Source: Actinomycetes bacterium (GTDB taxonomy: Bacteria; Actinomycetota; Actinomycetes; Mycobacteriales; Mycobacteriaceae). Taken from it: a stretch of 23,056 nucleotides of DNA. A program made the translations under genes and the position numbers. The notes under the pieces are model-generated. The model had not been told where the DNA came from. It did not search any database and saw only the letters and a list, made by a program, of their open reading frames with translations. Of this stretch, positions 1-7,802 are shown piece by piece. How positions within the stretch are numbered: the first letter of the stretch is position 1; each line of letters opens with the position of its first letter. The DNA lies in assembly GCA_023415515.1 (NCBI GenBank), contig JAEZKH010000505.1:1-23056 (forward strand). The letters are read 5' to 3'.

Positions 1-1176
1 ACCGCCGCGCAGCTGACCACCTACCGCGACCGTGTCAGAGCGCACATCAGCGAGCATGCACCGCCCTTCGCCGCGCGGGAAGGACGCCGGGCGCCGGTGG
101 ATCCCGAGCAGGAAGCGCACTTGCGCCGATGGTTCGCGACGCTCTTCGAGGCGGGGTTCGTCGGTGCCGACTGGCCCGTCGAACACGGTGGGCGCGCCGA
201 CCACCACCCGCTGCACGACCGCATCCTCAGCGAGGAACTGTTGCGCGCCCGCGCGCCGCGCCCCGTCGACCAGGTCAACCTCGCCGCTCACGTGCTGCTG
301 CATTTCGGATCCCCCGAACAGAAGGCGGCACTGCTGCCACCGATACGGCGCAGCGAGCACGTCTGGTGTCAATTGCTCAGCGAACCCGATGCAGGCAGCG
401 ATATCGCCAACGTCCGCAGTCGCGGAGTCCGACAGGACGACGGCAGTTGGGTCCTCGACGGACAGAAGACGTGGATCACCGACGGGCACTGGGCCGATAT
501 GGGTCTCGCGCTCATCCGCACCGACCCCACGTCGTCGCGCCACCACGGTCTTTCGGTCTTCGTCGTGCCGTTGTCGACTCCGGGCGTCGAGGTGCGCCCG
601 ATCCGGACAATCAACGAGGCGATCGAGGTCAACGAGGTCTTTCTCGACGGTGTGCGGATACCCGAGGACAGTTTGATCGGTGAGATCGGTCAGGGTTGGT
701 CGATCATCATGGCGGGCCTGGATTTCGAACGCTTCGGCATCGGCGGCAACGTCATCCTGCTCGAGTTGCTGATCGACGATCTGGTGACGGTGGTGCGCAA
801 TGCCACGCTGGAGGGCAGGCCCGCGCTGGAACACCAGGACATTCGGCAGACGGTGGCCGAGTTGGCGGTCGACGTCGAAGTGGCGAAGTCGTTCATCGAC
901 GACCATGTCGAACGTCTCGTCGCAGGTGCCGAGCAACCCGGTGACGGGTCGATCGCCAAGCTGAGCTTCGCCGAGACCTACCATCGTGTTTCGGCATATG
1001 GCGCCCAACTCGCGCCGTTGGTGTGCACCGTGTCGGCTGATCCGACGGTGCAAGACGCAAAGCAGCGCCTGCGAGAATGCTGGTTGTGGTCGCGGGCGTA
1101 CACGGTGTCGGGCGGCAGCAACGAGATGATGCGCAACATTCTCGCAAAACGTCGGCTGCTGCTGCCGAACCGCTGA
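1..1176 (+). CDS. Acyl-CoA dehydrogenase (FadE-like), 5' end outside the window
   Basis: FAD-dependent enzyme that would introduce an alpha,beta double bond into an acyl-CoA. The frame is open from base 1 and reads as a typical acyl-CoA dehydrogenase N-terminus (TTYRDRVRAHISEHAP), so the true start lies just upstream; 391 residues are visible against about 390-410 usual for the family. Visible marks are the mid-domain WCQLLSEPDAGSD motif, the GQKTWITDG strand that packs on the flavin, and the C-terminal YTVSGGSNEMMRNILAKR motif, equivalent to the family's GGTxEIxRNIIAER. The internal ATG at base 97 would remove the first helix and is rejected. The stop TGA (1174-1176) shares one base with the ATG of the next gene, a CoA ligase, so the two are probably co-translated. 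The true substrate is unknown. I am sure of the family, not of the role. Confidence 0.93.
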   Translation, partial: TAAQLTTYRDRVRAHISEHAPPFAAREGRRAPVDPEQEAHLRRWFATLFEAGFVGADWPVEHGGRADHHPLHDRILSEELLRARAPRPVDQVNLAAHVLLHFGSPEQKAALLPPIRRSEHVWCQLLSEPDAGSDIANVRSRGVRQDDGSWVLDGQKTWITDGHWADMGLALIRTDPTSSRHHGLSVFVVPLSTPGVEVRPIRTINEAIEVNEVFLDGVRIPEDSLIGEIGQGWSIIMAGLDFERFGIGGNVILLELLIDDLVTVVRNATLEGRPALEHQDIRQTVAELAVDVEVAKSFIDDHVERLVAGAEQPGDGSIAKLSFAETYHRVSAYGAQLAPLVCTVSADPTVQDAKQRLRECWLWSRAYTVSGGSNEMMRNILAKRRLLLPNR

Positions 1177-2717
1177 TGTCCGAAACATACTGGGCTCTGG
1201 TCGAAGCGGCCGCGCGTGCACATCCCGATCGGATTGTCCTCGTCGACGACTTCGGTCGCAGCCTGACGAACTCCGCACTTCGGGACGCGGCGGAGAGCAC
1301 CGCGGCCGCGCTGGCGGAACGGGGAGTCGGTCCCGGATCCGTGGTGTCCTGGCAGCTGCCGTCCACCCTGGAGACGATGGTTGTCATGGTGGCGTTGGCG
1401 CGCATCGGCGCCGTCCAGAATCCCATCCTGCCGATCTGGCGCGAGCACGAAGTCGGCTTTGTGACAACGCAACTGGGCACCGAAATCCTCATCGTGCCGG
1501 GCGTGTGGCGCGGATTCGACCATGTCGCGCTCGCCGATGAGCTCGCGCGAGACCGATCGATGACGGTCGTTGTCGTCGATCATGCGGCCCCGGTCGGTAC
1601 GGACCTCAGGCTCCCGCGCGGTGACGTCTCGTCGCTGCCTGCGCCTCCGACAGATGCGGGCCTGCCCCGCTGGGTGTACTACTCGTCGGGTACCACCGCG
1701 GCGCCCAAGGGCGTTCGACACTGTGACCGCTCGGTGATCGCCGGATCGGCAGGGGTGATCGGGATGTTCGGTGCGTCGAACACCGACGTCAATCCGGTCG
1801 CCTTTCCGGTGTCCCACATCGGCGGCGCGGCGATGCTGGCGGCAAGCCTGCTCACCGGCATGCGCCTGGTCCTGTTCGACGCTTTCGATCCGGTGCGGAC
1901 CCCGAAGGCGATCGCGGCGCACCGGCCGACATTGCTCGGTTCGGCCACACCCTTCTTCGTGGCGTTCATGGCCGCGCAGCGCGCGCACGGATCCGAGCCG
2001 CTTTACCCGGACCTGCGTGGCTGCGTGGGTGGCGGCGCGCCCATCACTGCTGAACTCGGGCGGCAGGTGCGTGAGACGTTTTCGGTGGCCGGTGTGGCGA
2101 ATGCCTGGGGGCTGACGGAGTTTCCGGTGGTGACGTCACCGCCGCCGGACGGACCGCCGGAGGTGCTCGATCACACAGTCGGTCGCCCTGTCCCCGGGGT
2201 GGCCGTCCGCGTGGTCGACGACGAAGAGCGCGAGGTCTCGCCGGGCGAGGAGGGCGAGTTGCGCCTCAAGGGGCCGCAGTGTTTCCTCGGCTACGTCGAC
2301 GAGACCCTGAACGCCGACGCATTCGACGCCGATGGCTGGTTCCGCAGCGGCGATCGCGGACGAATCGACAGCGCGGGCAACGTGACGGTGACGGGACGCA
2401 TCAAAGACGCGATCATCCGCAACGCGGAGAACATCTCGGCACTCGAGATCGAAGGTGTGCTCGCGACGCATCCCGGGGTGGCCGATGTCGCCGTGATCGG
2501 TGTGCCCGACGAACGCACGGGTGAGCGGGTGTGCGCGGTGATCGTCGCGGAGGACGGAGCGCGCGTCACCCTGCCGTCACTCTTCGAGCACTGCCAGGCA
2601 CACGGGCTCAGCAAGCACAAATCGCCCGAGCGCCTCGAACTGGTCGAAGCGTTGCCCCGCAACCTGACCGGCAAGGTACTCAAGAACGAATTGCGGACGC
2701 GCTTCGCTCCCGGTTGA
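1176..2717 (+). CDS. AMP-dependent acyl-CoA synthetase/ligase (FadD-like)
   Basis: ANL-superfamily enzyme that activates a carboxylic acid through an acyl-adenylate to its CoA thioester, 513 residues. The P-loop YYSSGTTAAPKG lies at residues 168-179. It is followed by NAWGLTE, the GWFRSGDRG hinge region, GRIKDAIIRNAENIS and the C-terminal NLTGK with the adenylation lysine near residue 500. The ATG at 1176 overlaps the TGA of the upstream acyl-CoA dehydrogenase by one base (TGATG), and MSETYWALVEAAARAHPDR is a normal ligase N-terminus; the open frame extends further upstream but there it only shadows the dehydrogenase. The last 38 bases overlap the 3' end of the convergent IclR gene. The pairing with a dehydrogenase suggests activation followed by alpha,beta-oxidation of the same acid. 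Substrate unknown. Confidence 0.93.
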   Translation: MSETYWALVEAAARAHPDRIVLVDDFGRSLTNSALRDAAESTAAALAERGVGPGSVVSWQLPSTLETMVVMVALARIGAVQNPILPIWREHEVGFVTTQLGTEILIVPGVWRGFDHVALADELARDRSMTVVVVDHAAPVGTDLRLPRGDVSSLPAPPTDAGLPRWVYYSSGTTAAPKGVRHCDRSVIAGSAGVIGMFGASNTDVNPVAFPVSHIGGAAMLAASLLTGMRLVLFDAFDPVRTPKAIAAHRPTLLGSATPFFVAFMAAQRAHGSEPLYPDLRGCVGGGAPITAELGRQVRETFSVAGVANAWGLTEFPVVTSPPPDGPPEVLDHTVGRPVPGVAVRVVDDEEREVSPGEEGELRLKGPQCFLGYVDETLNADAFDADGWFRSGDRGRIDSAGNVTVTGRIKDAIIRNAENISALEIEGVLATHPGVADVAVIGVPDERTGERVCAVIVAEDGARVTLPSLFEHCQAHGLSKHKSPERLELVEALPRNLTGKVLKNELRTRFAPG

Positions 2718-3567
2718 TTCGCGCTATCTCCCGGAGTAGAGGTTTGGCAGCCGAGCGGACTTCACGAGAGGTCATGTGGCGCAGCGGATGGATGCCGATG
2801 ATGAGACGCACTCGGTCGGTGTCGTCGAGGACAGGGGCGGAGATCGTGGCAATCGGGTGAGCGCCGGATGCGCCGTCCTCCGACAGCGGATTCGCCGAGA
2901 TGAACTCCACGCGCAACTGGTCGATGACCGCGCGCAGATTGCGGGGCACTGTCTCGCCGGACAATGATCCGATCACATGGGCTGCCTGGGCCAAGGCGGG
3001 CGTCAACCAGTCGACGTCATAGCCACGATCCCGAGTCTGAGCCAATACGGCACGTAGGCGTTCCGCCAGGGGCCCGTCACCCAGGGCGCCGCGCTGAATC
3101 CACGCCTCCTGCTCGTCTACCGAATCCCATGCGGCACAGGCGATGCCGAAGGGCGGTGTATATGGGATCCGGTCGTGCGGAAGGATGGGTTCGACGTGAC
3201 CGTCGGGGTTCTCGAATGCGGTGATCACAAGATCGTCTCCGGTGCGCTCGACCACCGACGCCGGTACACCGATCGACTCGGCGAGGCGGCCGATGGCCTC
3301 GCGCGCCAGGGCCGCCAGCGGGCGCACAGTGTCCATTGTCTCCGCGATGACGGCCAGCTTGAGTCCCAGCGAAAAGGTCTTGTGCACAGGATCGCGGGTG
3401 ACCCATCCGCGATCACACAACGTTTTGAGGATGGAGTGTGCGGTGGCCTGAGAAAGATCGAGCTCTCTGGCGACGTCGCTGAACCGCAGCGCACCGGTTG
3501 ACGACCTGCTCAGGAGCTCGACGACATCGACGACCCGCTCCGTCGGCGCTGAGCTGGCTCCCCGCAC
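2680..3567 (-). CDS. IclR-family transcriptional regulator
   Basis: DNA-binding regulator of 295 residues, the usual IclR length. The N-terminal winged helix-turn-helix spans about residues 10-75 (RFSDVARELDLSQATAHSI, then KTLCDRGWVTRDP). The C-terminal GAF-like effector domain follows, with conserved-looking HDRIPYTPPFGIACAAW and a final segment around HPLRHMTSREVR. The start is GTG at 3567, preceded by AAGGGAG at about six bases, which fits better than any internal ATG. The gene is divergent from the alcohol dehydrogenase operon, and the 95-base gap contains GAGAA/TTCTC half-sites, so it most likely controls that operon and possibly itself. Its 3' end overlaps the convergent ligase by 38 bases. 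Activator or repressor action cannot be decided from sequence; the effector is probably a pathway acid or CoA ester (inference). Confidence 0.93.
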   Translation of the reverse strand: MRGASSAPTERVVDVVELLSRSSTGALRFSDVARELDLSQATAHSILKTLCDRGWVTRDPVHKTFSLGLKLAVIAETMDTVRPLAALAREAIGRLAESIGVPASVVERTGDDLVITAFENPDGHVEPILPHDRIPYTPPFGIACAAWDSVDEQEAWIQRGALGDGPLAERLRAVLAQTRDRGYDVDWLTPALAQAAHVIGSLSGETVPRNLRAVIDQLRVEFISANPLSEDGASGAHPIATISAPVLDDTDRVRLIIGIHPLRHMTSREVRSAAKPLLREIARINRERSASAIRS

Positions 3568-3607
3568 CTTGACTCCCTTCGGCAGGCATTCTACCGTCGT
3601 CTCACTA

Positions 3608-3640
3608 TTTAGAGAATTTGTTCTCGAATAATAGAGAATT
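3608..3640. promoter_or_regulatory. Candidate operator with three GAGAA/TTCTC half-sites
   Basis: The intergenic region between the IclR gene and the alcohol dehydrogenase holds a perfect inverted repeat, GAGAA (3612-3616), TTTG, TTCTC (3621-3625). A further GAGAA follows at 3634-3638. The 9-mer TAGAGAATT occurs twice (3610-3618 and 3632-3640), exactly 22 bp apart, about two helical turns. The stretch is AT-rich compared with its surroundings and ends 22 bases before the alcohol dehydrogenase start. Binding by the adjacent IclR protein is an inference from position. Confidence 0.6.
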
Positions 3641-3662
3641 GTGGTTCAGGCTGGAGGTGCGG

Positions 3663-4715
3663 ATGCGGGCGGTCGTGCTCCGAGGCGGCGAATTGACAGT
3701 TCGAGAGACCGCCGATCCCGTCCCCGGTCAAGGCGATCTGCTGCTCAAGACACTCAGCACCGCCATCTGCGCCTCCGATGTGCACTTCATGGACAATCCG
3801 CGACTCGCGATCGACGATCCGACGGGCCGCTCGCTCTACGACGCGGAGCGAGACATCGTGATGGGCCACGAGTTCGTCGGCGAGGTGATCGGTCACGGCC
3901 CAGGCTGCGGTGACGCCTTCCCGATCGGCAGCCGCGTGACCTCGATGCCGGTTCGGCTGGTCGACGGAGGTGCGGGCGGGCTCCGAATCATCGGTCAGCA
4001 CCCCGAGGCCCAAGGAAGCTTCGGCGAACTCGTCGTCGTGCCGGAGGCCACCGCAAAGGTCGTCACGGGGTCGGTGTCCAGTGATGCAATCGCCGTCGTG
4101 GACGCCTTCGCCGTCGGCGAGTATTACGTGCGGGTCGCTGATGTGCAGCCGACCGAAGTGCCGATCGTCGTCGGTGCCGGCGCCATCGGTTTATCGGCAG
4201 TAGCAGCGTTGTCTGCCCGTGGCATCGAGCCCATCATCATCTCTGATTTCAATGCGGAACGTCGCGAGCTCGCGCGGTCGGGTTTCGGCGCCCACGTGCT
4301 GCATGATCCCGCTGAAGGGTCGGTGTTCGACGCGTTCCGAGAGACGCGTCTGCGGCACAAGTTGTCAGGAACAGCAGTCGTGTTCGAGTGCGTCGGAGCC
4401 CCTGGTCTGATCAACTCGTTGGTCAAGGAGGCCGACTTCTACGCCCGGATCTACTGCGCCGGTGGCTGGTACACGGGAGACACCCTGGACATCACCGAAG
4501 CAACCCGTCAGGGACTGACCCTTCGGTTCGGCGGTGGCCCGATGCCGGAGGACTGGTACGGCGTACTCGACGCCGTCGTCGCAGGACGTCTGGACCCCAA
4601 GCCCAGCGTCGGCAGAACAATCGGACTCGACGAGGTTCCCGCTGCGCTCGACGAGGCCCGCAGGTCGGTTGGCCCGCCACGCGTCGTCGTGCATCCGAAC
4701 GGAGACGTCGCATGA
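3663..4715 (+). CDS. Zinc-type alcohol dehydrogenase (MDR superfamily)
   Basis: Medium-chain dehydrogenase/reductase of 350 residues, expected to oxidise an alcohol with NAD. Probable catalytic zinc ligands are Cys36 (ICASDVHF), His69-Glu70 (MGHEFVGEV) and Asp147 (VVDAFAVGEYY). The nucleotide-binding GAGAIG motif lies at 171-176, and Asp195 at the end of the second Rossmann strand (IISDFN) favours NAD over NADP. The four-cysteine structural zinc loop of classical alcohol dehydrogenases is missing: the region after SRVTSMPVRL has no CxxCxxC pattern. The start at 3663 has GGAGGT four bases upstream; the in-frame ATG at 3618 would sit inside the operator. It is first in an operon, and its stop overlaps the next start by ATGA. 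The physiological substrate is not evident. Confidence 0.92.
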   Translation: MRAVVLRGGELTVRETADPVPGQGDLLLKTLSTAICASDVHFMDNPRLAIDDPTGRSLYDAERDIVMGHEFVGEVIGHGPGCGDAFPIGSRVTSMPVRLVDGGAGGLRIIGQHPEAQGSFGELVVVPEATAKVVTGSVSSDAIAVVDAFAVGEYYVRVADVQPTEVPIVVGAGAIGLSAVAALSARGIEPIIISDFNAERRELARSGFGAHVLHDPAEGSVFDAFRETRLRHKLSGTAVVFECVGAPGLINSLVKEADFYARIYCAGGWYTGDTLDITEATRQGLTLRFGGGPMPEDWYGVLDAVVAGRLDPKPSVGRTIGLDEVPAALDEARRSVGPPRVVVHPNGDVA

Positions 4716-5119
4716 CGACACCGAGCGATCGCGACGAAATCGTCGAACTCACTCATCGCTACGCCAGCGCCATCGACGATCGGCAATACGCACTTCTTGC
4801 AGAGGTTTTCACCGAGGACGCCGATATCGACTACGGCGAGGTCGGACACTGGACAGGTGCGGCAGAGGTGGCGCAGTTCATGGAGGCGGTGCACGTGGGT
4901 GCTGCGCACACCATGCACCGGATGACCAATCAGGTGATCAAAGTGGACGGTGACAGGGCCAATGTGCGGACCTACGTCGATGCGTTGATCCTGACCGCGG
5001 ACGGTTCGGGCGCCAATCCGGTCGGGTACTACGACGACGTCGCCGTCCGAACTGCTGCGGGATGGCGGATCGCTCGACGTTCGTACACCTCGGTTCGACT
5101 GGTCGCGGTCGGCGGCTGA
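4712..5119 (+). CDS. SnoaL-like / NTF2-fold protein
   Basis: Small cone-shaped alpha+beta protein of 135 residues. The opening DEIVELTHRYASAIDDRQY, then LAEVFTEDADIDYG and WTGAAEVAQFM, is the standard start of SnoaL_4-type proteins. The C-terminal half supplies the expected beta strands (TMHRMTNQVIKVDGDRANV and later GWRIARRSY). Family members include hydratases, isomerases, epoxide hydrolases and non-catalytic binding proteins; Asp37-Asp39 and His61 are candidate pocket residues. The ATG overlaps the alcohol dehydrogenase stop (ATGA), indicating translational coupling. Longer in-frame sequence upstream only shadows the dehydrogenase. Its exact reaction cannot be assigned; a role on an intermediate produced by the neighbouring dehydrogenases is inferred. 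Confidence 0.88.
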   Translation: MTTPSDRDEIVELTHRYASAIDDRQYALLAEVFTEDADIDYGEVGHWTGAAEVAQFMEAVHVGAAHTMHRMTNQVIKVDGDRANVRTYVDALILTADGSGANPVGYYDDVAVRTAAGWRIARRSYTSVRLVAVGG

Positions 5120-5121
5120 TC

Positions 5122-5955
5122 GTGGGGCGGATCCGCGACAAGTACGGCCCGTGGGCGATCGTTGTCGGCGCCTCCGACGGGTGCGGCGCCGTCTTCGCGG
5201 AACGGTTGGCCGACAACGGTATCGGCGTGGTGCTCGTGGCGCGTCGGGAGCACGTCCTTGCCGAGGTCGCCTCCGGGATCACCGCCCGCACCGGCGCCGA
5301 GACGCGGACGTTGGCCATCGACCTGACCGAGCCCGACGCCGCCTCGTGGATAATCGCCGACACGTCGGACCTCGAGATCGGCATGTTGGTCTATTGCGCG
5401 GGCGGTGATCCGAACTACCAACCCTTCCTTGCGAACCCGGTGACCGCCGCGGAAGCCCTGCTGCAGCGCAACTGCCTGGTGATGATGCGGCTGTGCCACC
5501 ACTTCGCAGGTCAGATGGTCGATCGAGGACGGGGCGGAATCGTGAACTTCACGTCGGGTGCCGCTCTGGCGGGGGGAAGAAACATGGTGGCCTACGGTGC
5601 AACCAAAGCCTTCGACATGGTGTTCACCGAAGGGCTGTGGGCGGAGTTGCAGGACACTGGTGTCGACGTACTCGGGCTGGTTCTCGGGATGACGGATACA
5701 CCGGCGTTGCGGCAGTTGGAGTTCGAGCGCGGCCGCCTCGCATCACTCGACGAGGTGCCTCCCGGAGCGGTCACCGCCGCGAGCGTGGTGGACGAGGCCT
5801 TCGCCAACCTCGGCAACGGTCCGACCGTCGCGACGGGCGATGACGTTCGGATGGCTCTCGACGTGCTCAAGTCCCTGTCCCGCAACGATGCGGTCCGGTT
5901 GATCATGCAGGCCAGTGCCGACGTCATGGGAACCGACGCAAGGCCGGGAAGTTAG
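5122..5955 (+). CDS. Short-chain dehydrogenase/reductase (SDR)
   Basis: NAD(P)-dependent oxidoreductase, 277 residues. The cofactor loop is GASDGCGA at residues 16-23 with Arg41-Arg42 after the second strand, which points towards NADP(H). YCAGGD at 91-96 replaces the usual NNAG. The catalytic set is Ser145 (FTSGAA), Tyr158 and Lys162 (YGATK). The GTG at 5122 is chosen because GRIRDKYGPWAIVVGASDG is the normal N-terminus of this subgroup and it sits two bases after the SnoaL-like gene's stop; the in-frame ATG at 5062 would overlap that gene by 58 bases. The ribosome site is weak, consistent with translational coupling. It probably acts on an alcohol or ketone intermediate of the same pathway as the upstream alcohol dehydrogenase. 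Confidence 0.9.
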   Translation: MGRIRDKYGPWAIVVGASDGCGAVFAERLADNGIGVVLVARREHVLAEVASGITARTGAETRTLAIDLTEPDAASWIIADTSDLEIGMLVYCAGGDPNYQPFLANPVTAAEALLQRNCLVMMRLCHHFAGQMVDRGRGGIVNFTSGAALAGGRNMVAYGATKAFDMVFTEGLWAELQDTGVDVLGLVLGMTDTPALRQLEFERGRLASLDEVPPGAVTAASVVDEAFANLGNGPTVATGDDVRMALDVLKSLSRNDAVRLIMQASADVMGTDARPGS

Positions 5956-5960
5956 ACACG

Positions 5961-6917
5961 ATGTTCACCCTCCGATTCGACATGCGTGCGCCGTCGATCG
6001 GTGCGCCGCCGACAGACCTGTACGCCGCTGCCTGCGACATGTCGGCATGGGCCGAGACCCGTGGCTGCCTCGCCGTGGTGCTGTGCGAACACCATTGCGC
6101 CGACGATGGCTATCTTCCGTCACCGCTGCTGCTCGGCGCGGCGATCGCCGCACGCACCGAGCAGCTGATGTTGAACCTGACGATTCTCCTGCCCTTCTAC
6201 GACGTGGCCCGGCTGGCCGAGGACATCTCGGTGCTGGACCACATCAGTGCGGGCAGGGCGACCTACGTCTTCGGAATCGGTTACCGGCCTGAAGAATTCG
6301 AGCACTTCGGACTGTCGATGTCCGAACGGGGCCGCATCGCCGACGAGAAGCTGGGCCTGCTGCGCCGGCTTCTGGCCGGTGAAGAGGTTGAACACGGTGG
6401 TAGGCGAATGAAGGTGACCCTACGCCCACGCTCATCGCAGGGGCCCATGTTGAACTGGGGGGGAGCCAGCCTGGCGGCGGCGCGGCGGGCGGGACGCAAC
6501 GGCCTCGGCCTGCTCGCCAACGGCGGTGTACCGGGGATGCGTGAAGCCTACGAGCAAGCGAGCCGCGACAACGGATTCGAGCCCGGATTGGTGCTCATAC
6601 CCGAACGAGATGTCACGTCGAACCTGTTCGTGGCAGACGATGTCGACGCGGCATGGGACGAGATCGGCGAGTACCTGCTGCACGATGCGATGGCCTACTC
6701 GGAGTGGAATCCCGGCAACCAGGTGTCGGCCAACATGAGCACCGCCACGTCGGTCGACGAACTCCGCCGTACGTCGTCGTCCCACGTGATTCTGTCGGTC
6801 GACGAAGCGAAGGCGCGTGTCGCCGACGGGGAGATGTTCAACCTCTCACCGCTGTGCGGCGGAATTCCTCCTGACGTGGCGTGGCCGTACCTGAAGAGAT
6901 TCGCTGAGCTCGGCTGA
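5961..6917 (+). CDS. Luciferase-like (LLM class) flavin-dependent oxidoreductase
   Basis: TIM-barrel F420- or FMN-dependent oxidoreductase of 318 residues. The family marks are an early CEHHCADDGYLPSPLLLGAA segment, then LPFYDVARLAEDISVLDHIS and GRATYVFGIGYRPEEFEHFG, which is the classical G-x-G-Y-R-x-x-E-F stretch of luciferase-like monooxygenases. GPMLNWGGASLAAARRAGR in the second half resembles the usual xIWxGGxSxxAxRRAAR. Members catalyse Baeyer-Villiger-type or hydroxylating monooxygenation, or hydride transfer with F420; sequence alone does not settle which. It starts five bases after the SDR stop, with GGGAAG upstream. With the alcohol dehydrogenase and SDR it suggests an alcohol to ketone to ester/lactone sequence (inference). 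Confidence 0.9.
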   Translation: MFTLRFDMRAPSIGAPPTDLYAAACDMSAWAETRGCLAVVLCEHHCADDGYLPSPLLLGAAIAARTEQLMLNLTILLPFYDVARLAEDISVLDHISAGRATYVFGIGYRPEEFEHFGLSMSERGRIADEKLGLLRRLLAGEEVEHGGRRMKVTLRPRSSQGPMLNWGGASLAAARRAGRNGLGLLANGGVPGMREAYEQASRDNGFEPGLVLIPERDVTSNLFVADDVDAAWDEIGEYLLHDAMAYSEWNPGNQVSANMSTATSVDELRRTSSSHVILSVDEAKARVADGEMFNLSPLCGGIPPDVAWPYLKRFAELG

Positions 6918-6935
6918 GGAACAGGGACAATCGAC

Positions 6936-7499
6936 ATGACAAGTGATCTCAAGGCCAGAAACGAGCGGATCGCCTTCGAGAAGTGGGAAGGGTATTCGAA
7001 GCCCATCGACCGGGGACGACATGTTGACTTCGGCGAGAGCTTCGTGTTCGCAAGTGATTACGTCATGATGAGCCCGATGTTCAATGACGGTACTCCCCAG
7101 ACGGCGGCCGAGATGTTCTCAGAAGAGGTTGCTGCGGCGATGGCAAAATACGCGCCGGACGGTGACATGCTCACCGCAGAGTGGCGAATGTGGTGGAAGC
7201 ACATGCCGGACTACCGGCTCGTCAGCCCGTTCGAATGTGTCGCGGGAGACTGGGGTTTCACGTCCTGCGACACCTATGCGGGCACGCTCGCCGACGGGTT
7301 GGTACTGCAGATCCGGGAGTGGGACTACATCTGGACCAACGCAGACGGACGCGTCACACGCTGGGACTGGTTCGTCGAATCAGACAAGTGGGATCGCTTG
7401 ATGGCAATGATCGGGCTCGACCCCAAGGGTCTGACGAGTCAGGAGTACACCATCAACTTCCTGCGTGAGGGCGGCTCCGGAGAAGGGTTGATTCAATGA
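6936..7499 (+). CDS. NTF2/SnoaL-like protein, function unknown
   Basis: Protein of 187 residues without signal peptide or membrane span. The N-terminal helix (LKARNERIAFEKWEGYSKP) and the later aromatic strands (YRLVSPFECVAGDWGFTS, WDYIWTNADGRVTRWDWF) fit an NTF2-like fold, but the match is much weaker than for the SnoaL-like protein earlier in the operon. It is very rich in Trp, Tyr and Met, as expected of a hydrophobic binding pocket. It starts 18 bases after the monooxygenase stop, with CAGGGA upstream, so it is co-transcribed. Candidate roles are a hydratase, isomerase or binding partner acting on the monooxygenase product. I cannot assign a reaction. The stop overlaps an ATG at 7496 that opens the wrong frame for the following broken gene. 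Confidence 0.6.
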   Translation: MTSDLKARNERIAFEKWEGYSKPIDRGRHVDFGESFVFASDYVMMSPMFNDGTPQTAAEMFSEEVAAAMAKYAPDGDMLTAEWRMWWKHMPDYRLVSPFECVAGDWGFTSCDTYAGTLADGLVLQIREWDYIWTNADGRVTRWDWFVESDKWDRLMAMIGLDPKGLTSQEYTINFLREGGSGEGLIQ

Positions 7500-7508
7500 G
7501 CGACGGGA

Positions 7509-7802
7509 TTGCGGGTCGTGCACGTGGGCACCGGTTTGGCAGGCAGAGAGGCGCTCAGTGCGATCGTGGATGACCCCGCGCTGGAACTCGTCGGCGTCAA
7601 GATGTCGACGCCTGACAAAGTGGGGATGGACGCCGGTCAACTGTACGGCGGCCCCGAGACCGGCATTGCGGCCACCGACGACCTGGGTACGGTGATGGTG
7701 GACGAATACGCGACCGACCTCGACCGGGCCTACCCGAACGCTTTTCAGTACTTCGCGACGGTGAGCTCCACCCCGTGGCCGCAGCGATGGCCCAGACCGT
7801 AG
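7509..7802 (+). pseudogene. Truncated dihydrodipicolinate-reductase-like protein (N-terminal remnant)
   Basis: The first 60 or so codons read as the N-terminal Rossmann domain of the DapB/diaminopentanoate-dehydrogenase-like family common in actinobacterial catabolic operons: RVVHVGTGLAGREALSAI, LELVGVKMSTPDKVGMDAG, YGGPETGIAATDDL. The family is usually about 340-360 residues, but here the frame diverges after DDL and stops at residue 97. The expected ATG (7496, in an ATGA overlap with the previous stop) is in another frame, so either a one-base indel has occurred or the TTG at 7509 is used. Bases after 7802 hold only a short stretch in a different frame (GGMVIRVEGR around 7818-7847) that could be a scrap of the lost C-terminal domain; this last point is weak. 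The opposing amidohydrolase ends at 7888. Probably a dead gene left after a deletion. Confidence 0.7.

Noticed and set aside
4388..4711. N-terminal extension of the SnoaL-like gene by 108 codons
   Set aside because: Arg-rich shadow of the alcohol dehydrogenase; the ATG at 4712 gives the normal family length and an ATGA overlap.
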